Assembly: GCF_029892425.1 (NCBI RefSeq) | Contig: NZ_JARXWB010000009.1 | Span: 186,001-250,000, forward strand | From: Bradyrhizobium sp. BR13661 | GTDB lineage: Bacteria; Pseudomonadota; Alphaproteobacteria; Rhizobiales; Xanthobacteraceae | DNA length: 64,000 nt | Direction of reading: 5' to 3' | Part shown: positions 33,177 to 41,172 of the stretch, one piece after another | Position numbering within the stretch: position 1 is the first letter of the stretch | Layout of the letters: the number at the start of each line of letters is the position of its first letter | Position numbers and translations under genes: made by a program | Notes under the pieces: model-generated | Databases searched by the model: none | What the model was told of the DNA's origin: nothing | Seen by the model: only the letters and a program-made list of their open reading frames with translations

Positions 33177-34757
33177 ATGACCGACCGTATCGACCTCACG
33201 AACCTTCCGTCCTACCGGCAGCCCCGCCGTTCGCTGTTTTCCGCCCGCAGGATCGCGCTGATGGCCTCGGTCGTCGCCGGTCTCGGCATCGCGGTCCACG
33301 GCTTCAGCCCGTCGACGTCGCCTGCCGACCTGTTCTCCACCCCGGCCAACGCGCAGGTCAACAACGAGGTCAAGAAGGTCGAGCGTCCGATCGGTTTTGC
33401 CGACATCGTCGAGCGCGTGAAGCCCTCGGTGATCTCGGTCAAGGTCAATATCAAGGAGAAGACTGCAAGCAACGACGATGGCGACGACGCGCAATCGCCG
33501 TTCCAGCCGGGCTCGCCGATGGAGCGCTTTTTCCGTCGCTTCGGCGGTCCGGACGGCATTCCCGGGCTGAAGGGCGGCGGTCGCGGCCGCGTCGTGCAGG
33601 GCCAGGGCTCCGGCTTCTTCATCTCTGCTGACGGCTTTGCCGTGACCAACAACCACGTGGTCGACGGCGCCGACAAGGTCGAGGTCACCACCGACGACGG
33701 CAAGACCTACAGCGCCAAGGTGATCGGCTCCGATCAGCGCACTGACCTGGCCTTGATCAAGGTCGAGGGCGGTTCGAACTTCCCGTTCGCCAAGCTCGCC
33801 GACGCCAAGCCGCGGATCGGCGACTGGGTGCTCGCGGTCGGCAATCCCTTCGGTCTCGGCGGCACCGTCACCGCGGGCATCGTCTCGGCCAGCGGCCGCG
33901 ACATCGGCAACGGTCCCTATGACGATTTCATCCAGATCGACGCGCCCGTCAACAAGGGCAATTCCGGCGGTCCGGCTTTCGACACCAACGGCGAAGTGAT
34001 GGGCGTCAACACCGCGATCTACTCGCCCTCCGGCGGCAGCGTCGGCATCGCGTTCTCGATCCCCGCTGCGACGGTGAAGAGCGTCGTGGCCCAGCTCAAG
34101 GACAAGGGCTCGGTCAGCCGCGGCTGGATCGGCGTGCAGATTCAGCCCGTCACCTCTGATATCGCCGACAGCCTCGGCATGAAGAAGGCCGAAGGCGCGC
34201 TGGTGGCGGAGCCGCAGAAGGAGGGTCCGGCCGCGAAGGCCGGCATCGAGTCCGGCGACGTGATCACATCGGTCAACGGCGAATCCGTCAAGGATGCGCG
34301 CGAGCTCGCCCGCACCATCGGCGGCATGCCGCCCGGCGCGTCCGTGAAGCTCAATGTGCTGCACAAGGGCCAGGACAAGGTCGTGAACCTCACCCTCGGC
34401 CAGCTGCCGAACACGGTCGAGGCCAAGGCCGACATCGATAACGACAACGGCAAGGGCGCCAGCAAGGGCACCGACGTGCCGAAGCTCGGCATGACAGTTG
34501 CACCTGCCAATTCCGTGGCCGGCGCCGGCAAGGACGGCGTGGTGGTCACCGAAGTCGATCCGAAGAGCGCGGCCGCCGAGCGCGGCTTCAAGGAAGGCGA
34601 CGTGATTCTCGAAGTCGGTGGCAAGAGCGTGAGCACCGCCGGCGATGTCCGCGACGCCATCACCGCGGCGCGGACCGACAACAAGAACAGCGTCCTGATG
34701 CGCGTGAAGAGCGGCGGCCAGTCGCGCTTCGTCGCGGTGCCCATTGCCAAGGGCTGA
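33177..34757 (+). CDS. degP: Do/HtrA-family periplasmic serine protease (DegP)
   Basis: 526-aa protease-chaperone that degrades misfolded envelope proteins. N-terminal signal or anchor (residues 25-45), then a trypsin-like domain with the full triad His160 (NNHVVDGAD), Asp190 (QRTDLALIKV) and Ser263 (NKGNSGGPAFD), followed by two PDZ domains (about 290-380 and 430-515, each with the carboxylate-binding loop). The Q-linker with DDGDDAQSPFQPGSPMERFF is typical of alphaproteobacterial DegP. The ATG at 33177 follows a GGAGACC site. Located between a chemoreceptor and a two-component pair, an order conserved in rhizobia. Confidence 0.95.
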   Translation: MTDRIDLTNLPSYRQPRRSLFSARRIALMASVVAGLGIAVHGFSPSTSPADLFSTPANAQVNNEVKKVERPIGFADIVERVKPSVISVKVNIKEKTASNDDGDDAQSPFQPGSPMERFFRRFGGPDGIPGLKGGGRGRVVQGQGSGFFISADGFAVTNNHVVDGADKVEVTTDDGKTYSAKVIGSDQRTDLALIKVEGGSNFPFAKLADAKPRIGDWVLAVGNPFGLGGTVTAGIVSASGRDIGNGPYDDFIQIDAPVNKGNSGGPAFDTNGEVMGVNTAIYSPSGGSVGIAFSIPAATVKSVVAQLKDKGSVSRGWIGVQIQPVTSDIADSLGMKKAEGALVAEPQKEGPAAKAGIESGDVITSVNGESVKDARELARTIGGMPPGASVKLNVLHKGQDKVVNLTLGQLPNTVEAKADIDNDNGKGASKGTDVPKLGMTVAPANSVAGAGKDGVVVTEVDPKSAAAERGFKEGDVILEVGGKSVSTAGDVRDAITAARTDNKNSVLMRVKSGGQSRFVAVPIAKG

Positions 34758-34916
34758 GCAAGGGCTAACCAGGGCTGAGCCTCAGGAGGCTCGCGAGATG
34801 AAGGTGTCGCCGGCTTAGTCGCCCCCGCCGTCGGCATTCTTCCGGGGAGCAGCGCAACGCGCGCTCCCCATGCCTACCTTCCGGTGGAAATACGCCCCCC
34901 TCCGTCGGAAGGTCTA

Positions 34917-34955
34917 GGGCGGTGAGGTCCCCCCAGCTTCACCGCCCGCCTTTTT
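34917..34955 (+). terminator. Intrinsic terminator after degP
   Basis: GGGCGGTGA pairs with TCACCGCCC across a 13-nt loop and is followed by GCCTTTTTG. It lies 160 bp after the degP stop and separates it from the two-component pair. Confidence 0.7.
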
Positions 34956-35049
34956 GCCTACCCGGGTCTGGTTCACTCGGCTTGCATGCGATTGCTGCTC
35001 GCGCCATGTTTAGAGAAGGTTGACCTCCTTGACCGCCGCCGAACGCACG

Positions 35050-35730
35050 ATGCGCCTCCTCATCATCGAAGACGACCGCGAATCCGCCGACTACCTCGTC
35101 AAGGCGTTTCGCGAGGTCGGACACATTGCCGACCACGCCGGCGACGGCGAGGAAGGCCTCGCCATGGCCGAGAGCGGCGATTACGACGTGCTGGTGGTCG
35201 ATCGCATGCTGCCGAAGCGCGACGGGCTGTCGCTGATCGGCGCGCTACGCGACAAGGGCGACACGACGCCTGTGCTGATCTTGTCCGCGCTCGGTCAGGT
35301 CGACGACCGCATCAAGGGTCTGCGCGCCGGCGGCGACGACTATCTGCCGAAGCCCTATTCCTTCGCCGAGCTGCTCGCCCGCGTCGAGGTGCTGTCGCGC
35401 CGTCGCGGCGGACCTGCCGAGGACACGCTCTACCGCGTCGGCGATCTCGAGCTCGACCGGCTCTCCCACCGCGTCGCCCGCGGCAAGGACGAGCTGACGC
35501 TGCAGCCGCGCGAATTCCGCCTGCTCGAATACCTCATGAAGCATGCCGGCCAGGTGGTGACGCGCACCATGCTGCTGGAAAACGTCTGGGACTATCATTT
35601 CGATCCGCAGACCAACGTGATCGACGTGCACATTTCGCGGCTGCGCTCCAAGATCGATAAGGGATTCGAGCGGCCGCTGCTGCACACGATCCGCGGCGCC
35701 GGGTACATGATCCGTGACGGCATTCGGTAA
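35050..35730 (+). CDS. OmpR-family response regulator
   Basis: 226-aa regulator: receiver with Asp8/Asp9 (LLIIEDDRE), phospho-acceptor Asp51 (VVDRMLPKRDG) and Lys in YLPKPYSF, then a winged-helix domain ending with the usual H-T-I-R-G-A-G-Y-M motif. ATG at 35050 chosen (MRLLIIEDD); the frame extends to 35020 without a better site. It is co-transcribed with the histidine kinase at 35714, which overlaps its 3' end by 17 bp. The degP - regulator - kinase - glnE order is conserved in rhizobia; targets are unknown but may include envelope-stress genes (inference). Confidence 0.9.
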   Translation: MRLLIIEDDRESADYLVKAFREVGHIADHAGDGEEGLAMAESGDYDVLVVDRMLPKRDGLSLIGALRDKGDTTPVLILSALGQVDDRIKGLRAGGDDYLPKPYSFAELLARVEVLSRRRGGPAEDTLYRVGDLELDRLSHRVARGKDELTLQPREFRLLEYLMKHAGQVVTRTMLLENVWDYHFDPQTNVIDVHISRLRSKIDKGFERPLLHTIRGAGYMIRDGIR

Positions 35731-37174
35731 ACTGATCCGAACGACGGCATTCCGGCTGACGCTGGTCTACCTGTTCCTGTTCGCGATCTTCGCGGCGTCG
35801 CTGCTCGGCTATTTCGCCTGGAACACGCGGCGGATGATCACCGAGGAGATTACGCAGACGGTCAATGCCGAGACCTCGGAGATCAACGAGATCTACGGCC
35901 GCGGCGGCATGTTTCGCCTGGTGCGCACGATCGAATCCCGCGCGCTGCGGCCGGGTGCCAATCTCTACCTCGTGACCACGCCGACCGGTCAGGCGATCGC
36001 CGGCAATGTCGGTTCGCTGGCCCCCGGCGTGATGGCGACGCGCGGCTGGTCGGAGACCGCCTATCGGCGGATCGAGGACACCGATGACCGCGATCATCGC
36101 GCGCTGGTTCGCGTCACCGAATTGGAGAACGGCTTCCGGCTCCTGGTCGGCCGTGACCTTGCCGAGCGGCGGCGCCTGTTCGGCATCGTGGCCAAGGCTG
36201 CGCAATGGTCGATCCTGATCGTCGTCGTGCTCGGCCTTGGCGGCGGCGTCTTCGTCGCGCGCAGGGTGCTGACGCGCATCGATGCGATGAGCGGCACAGC
36301 GCATCGCATCATGACCGGCGATCTCAGCGAGCGCCTGCCGGTCGGGCGCAGCGGCGACGAGCTCGACCGCCTCGCCGAGAACCTCAACGCCATGCTGGAG
36401 CGGATCGAGGCGCTGATGTCGGGGCTCAAGGAAGTCTCCGACAACATTGCCCATGACCTCAAGACGCCGCTGACGCGGCTCCGTAACCGGGCCGAGGAGG
36501 CGCTGGCGAAATCCGGTTGCGAGGCCGATTACCGCGCCGCGCTGGAACGGACCATCGAGGAGTCCGACGGGCTGATCCGCACCTTCAATGCGCTGCTGAT
36601 GATCGCGCGCGCGGAGTCCGGTCAGGCGCGCGGCAACATGGATGATTTCGATGCCGCCGAAGTCGCGGGCGGCATTCACGAGCTCTACGAGCCGCTCGCC
36701 GAAGAGGACGGCATGACCCTGAAGGTCAAGACCCAGACGGCGCCGATTCACGGCAATCGCGAATTGATCAGCCAGGCACTCGCCAATCTCGTCGAGAATG
36801 CGATCAAATACGGCAAGCCGGCGGCGCCGTCGGCGGGGTCAGTGGTCAGCATGGACGCGCGTCAGATCACGATCGAGGCGAGGCGCGAGGGCGATCAGGT
36901 GTTGCTCAGCGTCACCGATCGCGGTCCCGGAATTCCGGAAGGCGATCGCAAGCACGCCATCGAGCGCTTCGTGCGGCTGGAAGCGAGCCGCACGATGCCG
37001 GGCTCCGGCCTCGGCCTCAGCCTCGCATCCGCCGTCGCCACATTGCATGGCGGCGAATTGCGGCTGGGCGATGCCCATCCCGGTCTCGTCGCCACGCTGG
37101 TGCTACCGGCGCGGGGAGCGGCCGGCGACAGGGTTGCTCCGCCAATGCCGGATGTGCCACAGAAGGTGGCATGA
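35714..37174 (+). CDS. Sensor histidine kinase, partner of the 35050 regulator
   Basis: Inner-membrane kinase of 486 aa. Membrane segments at about residues 11-32 and 164-182 flank a ~130-residue periplasmic domain; HAMP follows, then the H box SDNIAHDLKTPLTRLRNRAE with His247, the N box and the G boxes (GPGIPEGD and GSGLGLSLA). Start GTG at 35714, inside the regulator 3' end. The stop overlaps the glnE ATG (ATGA at 37171-37174), so regulator, kinase and glnE are probably one operon. Confidence 0.9.
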   Translation: MTAFGKLIRTTAFRLTLVYLFLFAIFAASLLGYFAWNTRRMITEEITQTVNAETSEINEIYGRGGMFRLVRTIESRALRPGANLYLVTTPTGQAIAGNVGSLAPGVMATRGWSETAYRRIEDTDDRDHRALVRVTELENGFRLLVGRDLAERRRLFGIVAKAAQWSILIVVVLGLGGGVFVARRVLTRIDAMSGTAHRIMTGDLSERLPVGRSGDELDRLAENLNAMLERIEALMSGLKEVSDNIAHDLKTPLTRLRNRAEEALAKSGCEADYRAALERTIEESDGLIRTFNALLMIARAESGQARGNMDDFDAAEVAGGIHELYEPLAEEDGMTLKVKTQTAPIHGNRELISQALANLVENAIKYGKPAAPSAGSVVSMDARQITIEARREGDQVLLSVTDRGPGIPEGDRKHAIERFVRLEASRTMPGSGLGLSLASAVATLHGGELRLGDAHPGLVATLVLPARGAAGDRVAPPMPDVPQKVA

Positions 37175-40149
37175 ACCAATCCGCGCCGGGAAACGCGGAC
37201 AAGCATGGTGAGAGCCTGGCCACGCGGTTTGTGGAGGCTCCCCATGTTGCCGTTTCCAGATCAGACGAACGACGTTTTGATAATTGGCTGGCCGAGCTCG
37301 AGCCGGCGCAATCGGCCCGTCTGGAGGTGCTGCTGGCCTATCCCTTCGCGCGGGATATTCTCGCGGGTATCGCGGAATTCTCGCCTTATTTGTTCGATCT
37401 GGTGCGCGCCGATCCGTTCCGCCTGATCCGATTGCTCGAATGCGAACCGGATGCGCATTTGGCCGTGCTGATTGCGGCGGCGAGGGGCGCCGTGCTTGCC
37501 GCACCCGATGAGGCCGAGGTGATGCGGCTGCTCCGCCGCATGAAAGGCGAGGCAGCGCTGCTGATCGCGCTGTGCGACATCGGCGGGGTCTGGCCGGTGA
37601 TGCGGGTGACGGCGGCGTTGACGGACCTTGCGGTCTCCTCGGTGCAGGCGGCGCTCCAATATTTGCTGCGTCAGGAGGCCGCACGTGGAAAGATCCTGCC
37701 GCTCAATATTGAGGCACCGGAGGTCGGTTGCGGCCTGATCGTGCTCGCCATGGGCAAGATGGGCGCGGGCGAGCTGAACTACTCCAGCGACATCGATCTC
37801 ATCGTTTTCTTCGATCCCGACGCCACGACGCTTGCGGGCGATATCGAGCCGCAGCCGTTCTTCGTCCGGGTGACGCAGGGCATGGCCCGCATCCTCCAGC
37901 AGCGTACATATGACGGCTATGTGTTCCGCGTCGACCTGCGGCTGCGGCCGGATCCGTCCTCGACGCAAGTCGCGATCTCGCGCGACGCCGCGCTGAACTA
38001 TTACGAGCGGGAAGGCCGCACCTGGGAGCGCGCCGCGATGATCAAGGCGCGTGCCTGCGCCGGCGACGCTAGGGCGGGCGAGGCGCTGCTTGCTGAAATC
38101 GCGCCCTTCGTCTGGCGCAAGCATCTCGATTTCGCAGCCCTTGCCGATGTTCACGACATGAAGCGGCAGATGCAGACCTATCGCGGTCAAAGCGACATCG
38201 CGGTCGAGGGCCACAACGTCAAGGTCGGCCGCGGCGGCATCCGCGAGATCGAGTTCTTCGCCCAGACTCAGCAGCTGATCGCCGGTGGCCGCCATCCGGA
38301 ACTGCGGGTGCGGCCGACGCTTGCCGCGCTCAACATCCTCGCTGCGCGCGACTGGATCACATCCGCCGCGCGCGACGAACTGACCACGGCCTATGAATTC
38401 CTGCGCCGGGTCGAGCATCGTCTTCAGATGATCGCCGACGAGCAGACCCATGCGCTGCCTGACGACAAGGAGGCAGTCGAACGTTTCGCCTGGTTCTTCG
38501 GTTATGACAGCCGCGAGGCCTTCGCGCGCGATCTGTTGCGTCAGCTCGAGATCGTCCAGGGACATTACGAAAAGCTGTTCGAAGGCGATGATCCCACCGG
38601 CACGGCAAGCCTGCCGGCGATCGACTATCGCGCCGGCCCTGATGATCCGCGCCTGCTCCAGCACCTGACGACGCTCGGCTTCAAGAAGCCTGCGGCCGTG
38701 GCGCAGACCATCCGCGATTGGCTCACCGGCGACTACCGCGTCTTCCGCAACAAGCAGACGCGAAACGCCTTCGTCGAATTCGTGCCGGCCCTGATCGACG
38801 GCCTCGCGCATGCCGAGGAGCCGGACCGGGCGGTCGTCGCGTTCGACCATTTTCTTGGGGCGCTCCAGCGCGGCGGCCGGCTGATCACGCTGCTCGGCCA
38901 GAACCGCGATCTCGTCGCGCTCGTGGCGCTCGTGCTTGGCGCAGCTCCCCGGCTTGGCGAGATGCTGGCGCGGCAACCGCAGCTGATGGACGGCCTGATC
39001 GATCCGCGCTTCTTCGGTGCGATGCCGGATCGTCAGGAATTGTCGGCGCGGCTGGCGACCACCGTGCAGGACGCCGGCTCCTACGAGGAGTTTCTGGACC
39101 GCCTTCGCCTGTTCGGGCAGGAGAGCCTGTTCCTGATCGGCACGCGCATCCTCTCCGGCACCGTCTCGGCGCAGCAGGCGAGCACGGCCTTCGCCGACGT
39201 GGCCGAGGGCATCGTCCACACCGTTCACGGCCTCGTCGCCGATCGCTTTGCCGCCCAGCACGGGCGAATCAAGGGGCAGGAGACCGCGATCATCGCGATG
39301 GGGCGGCTCGGCAGCCGCGAGATGACGGCGTCCTCGGATCTCGATTTGATCCTGCTTTACGATTTCGACAGCGACAACCCGGACTCGGACGGCCAGAAAT
39401 CACTCCATGGCGCGCATTACTTCGCCCGCTTCACCCAGCGCCTGATCAGTGCCTTCACGACCCGCACCAATTACGGCGTGCTCTACGAGATCGACATGCG
39501 GCTGCGGCCGTCGGGGCGCGCAGGGCCGGTGGCGTCGAGCCTCGTGTCATTCGCGGACTACCAGGCCGTTGAGGCCTGGACCTGGGAGCACATGGCGCTG
39601 ACGCGCGCGCGCGTGGTGTCGGCATCGCCGGAGTTTACCACACGGATCGAGAGCATCATCCGCGAGGTCCTGACCCGCCGTCGCGACCCTGCGATCACCG
39701 CCAACGACGTCGCCGACATGCGCCGCGCGATCGCGCAGGAGAAGGGCGAGACCGATTATTGGGACCTCAAATACGCTTCAGGAGGCATGGTCGACATCGA
39801 CTTCATCGCGCAATATCTCCAGCTCGTCCATGCCCATGACAAGCCCGACATTCTCGACGTCTCGACCGTGCAGGTGCTGGAGAATGCCGCAAGGCTTGGC
39901 GTGCTGCCGCAATCGCAAGCGGAGATTTTGCGCGCCGCGGCGCGGCTCTATCACGATCTCACGCAGATCCTGCGGCTCTGCGTCAGCGATCGCTTCAAGC
40001 CGGAAACCGCCGGCACCGATCTTCAGCGCGTCATGGCACGCGCCGGCGATGCGCCGGATTTCTCATCGCTGGAAGCGCGCGTGAAGGAGACGCAGAGCGA
40101 AGTGCGGCGCGTGTTCAACGCGCTTCTGGAAGGAAAGTTGCCTGCTTGA
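37171..40149 (+). CDS. glnE: Glutamine synthetase adenylyltransferase/deadenylylase GlnE
   Basis: 992-aa bifunctional enzyme that adenylylates and deadenylylates glutamine synthetase in response to nitrogen status through PII proteins. Two nucleotidyltransferase domains: the N-terminal adenylyl-removing one has GAGELNYSSDIDLIVFFD near residue 197, and the C-terminal adenylyltransferase one has GSREMTASSDLDLILLYD near residue 714. A GlnD-like PII-binding and HD-like region lies between. Length fits the family. The ATG overlaps the kinase stop, so transcription is probably shared with the two-component pair. The last 35 bp overlap the opposite-strand fdsD. Confidence 0.95.
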   Translation: MNQSAPGNADKHGESLATRFVEAPHVAVSRSDERRFDNWLAELEPAQSARLEVLLAYPFARDILAGIAEFSPYLFDLVRADPFRLIRLLECEPDAHLAVLIAAARGAVLAAPDEAEVMRLLRRMKGEAALLIALCDIGGVWPVMRVTAALTDLAVSSVQAALQYLLRQEAARGKILPLNIEAPEVGCGLIVLAMGKMGAGELNYSSDIDLIVFFDPDATTLAGDIEPQPFFVRVTQGMARILQQRTYDGYVFRVDLRLRPDPSSTQVAISRDAALNYYEREGRTWERAAMIKARACAGDARAGEALLAEIAPFVWRKHLDFAALADVHDMKRQMQTYRGQSDIAVEGHNVKVGRGGIREIEFFAQTQQLIAGGRHPELRVRPTLAALNILAARDWITSAARDELTTAYEFLRRVEHRLQMIADEQTHALPDDKEAVERFAWFFGYDSREAFARDLLRQLEIVQGHYEKLFEGDDPTGTASLPAIDYRAGPDDPRLLQHLTTLGFKKPAAVAQTIRDWLTGDYRVFRNKQTRNAFVEFVPALIDGLAHAEEPDRAVVAFDHFLGALQRGGRLITLLGQNRDLVALVALVLGAAPRLGEMLARQPQLMDGLIDPRFFGAMPDRQELSARLATTVQDAGSYEEFLDRLRLFGQESLFLIGTRILSGTVSAQQASTAFADVAEGIVHTVHGLVADRFAAQHGRIKGQETAIIAMGRLGSREMTASSDLDLILLYDFDSDNPDSDGQKSLHGAHYFARFTQRLISAFTTRTNYGVLYEIDMRLRPSGRAGPVASSLVSFADYQAVEAWTWEHMALTRARVVSASPEFTTRIESIIREVLTRRRDPAITANDVADMRRAIAQEKGETDYWDLKYASGGMVDIDFIAQYLQLVHAHDKPDILDVSTVQVLENAARLGVLPQSQAEILRAAARLYHDLTQILRLCVSDRFKPETAGTDLQRVMARAGDAPDFSSLEARVKETQSEVRRVFNALLEGKLPA

Positions 40150-40351
40150 GGGAGGTCAAGGCTTCGAGCACGTTCGGCTCGAGGCCTGCGCCGCCGGCAT
40201 CGAGATGCGCGAAGATCGCGCGCTTCATCCGGGGATCCCAGAACTTCTTGATGTGGTCGGCGATCCCTGGCACGGCCTTGTCGTGGCCCTGGCTGCGGAA
40301 GAACGTGCCGATCTGGTTGGCCATGTAGACGAGACGGTCAGGCGACGACAT
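40115..40351 (-). CDS. fdsD: Formate dehydrogenase delta subunit FdsD
   Basis: 78-aa accessory subunit of the soluble NAD-dependent formate dehydrogenase. It matches the family pattern: MANQIGTFFRSQGHDKAVPGIADHIKKFWDPRMKRAIFAHLDAGG, with conserved Gln, His and the WDPRMK motif, then a short C-terminal helix. Start ATG at 40349-40351, overlapping the fdhD 3' end by 14 bp, as is normal for fdsGBACD. Its own 3' end overlaps glnE (opposite strand) by 35 bp, so the two genes converge with coding overlap. Confidence 0.9.
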   Translation of the reverse strand: MSSPDRLVYMANQIGTFFRSQGHDKAVPGIADHIKKFWDPRMKRAIFAHLDAGGAGLEPNVLEALTSLKQATFLPEAR

Positions 40352-41168
40352 GGATGATCTCCGGAGCGCAAGGAGCCGTAATGCGGCCCTGATGCGTGAA
40401 CACTTCAAACCCGTCGCTGCGGGCGATTGCAATCAGCGTGATGCCGGCCGCGGCTGCGGTGCGAACCGCGAGTGCGGTGGGAGCGGAAACCGCGACCATC
40501 ACGGGCGCGCCGATGGCTGCGGTCTTCTGCACCATCTCGACCGAGACGCGGCTGGTCAGTAGTACCAGGCCGCCGCTCGCGTCGGTCCGGCTGCGCGCCA
40601 GCGAACCCGCAAGCTTGTCGAGCGCGTTATGGCGGCCGACGTCCTCGCGCAGGGCCACGATACCGTTTGCGGGCGACCAAAAGGCCGCCGCGTGAGCCGC
40701 TCGGGTCTGGATGTTGATCGCTTGCAGGGGCGCGATGGTCTGCATCGCCATCATGACCTGGTCGGGCGTGAAGGTGTGCCCCTGCGACACGATCGCGGCG
40801 GGCCGTATGGCTTCGGCGATGGAGTCGATGCCGCAGATGCCGCAGCCGGTGGGGCCGGCGATGTGACGGCGACGCTCGCTGATGCGTGCGGCGTTGTCCT
40901 GCTCCAGCCACATCCGCAGCTCGATGCCGTCGTCGAGCCTGATCACATCGAGCGACTTGATGTCGTCGACCGATGTGATGATGCCTTCGTCCAGGCTGAA
41001 GCCGACCGCGAAATCTTCCAGGTTCTGCGGCGTCCCCATCATGACGGCATAGGTGCCGCCATTGTAAGTCAGCGCCAGCGGCGTCTCCTCGGGGATCAGC
41101 CGCGTCCCCTCTGACGCGACACCGTCGCGCCAGATCTCGCGGTCGATGGCCTGGACCGGCACGTGCAT
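40338..41168 (-). CDS. fdhD: Formate dehydrogenase sulfurtransferase FdhD (FdsC)
   Basis: 276-aa sulfurtransferase that transfers sulfur from IscS to the molybdenum (bis-MGD) cofactor of formate dehydrogenase. The catalytic Cys pair is in GPTGCGICGIDSI (Cys109, Cys112), and the family motif REDVGRHNALDKLAG occurs near residue 173. Within the operon it corresponds to fdsC. It starts 4 bp after the fdsA stop and overlaps fdsD at its 3' end. Length and motifs are normal. Confidence 0.95.
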   Translation of the reverse strand: MHVPVQAIDREIWRDGVASEGTRLIPEETPLALTYNGGTYAVMMGTPQNLEDFAVGFSLDEGIITSVDDIKSLDVIRLDDGIELRMWLEQDNAARISERRRHIAGPTGCGICGIDSIAEAIRPAAIVSQGHTFTPDQVMMAMQTIAPLQAINIQTRAAHAAAFWSPANGIVALREDVGRHNALDKLAGSLARSRTDASGGLVLLTSRVSVEMVQKTAAIGAPVMVAVSAPTALAVRTAAAAGITLIAIARSDGFEVFTHQGRITAPCAPEIIHVVA

Positions 41169-41172
41169 GCGG

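Noticed and set aside
37261..39261. 666-codon minus-strand frame opposite glnE
   Set aside because: No signal, domain or ribosome-binding site; antisense of a conserved gene.
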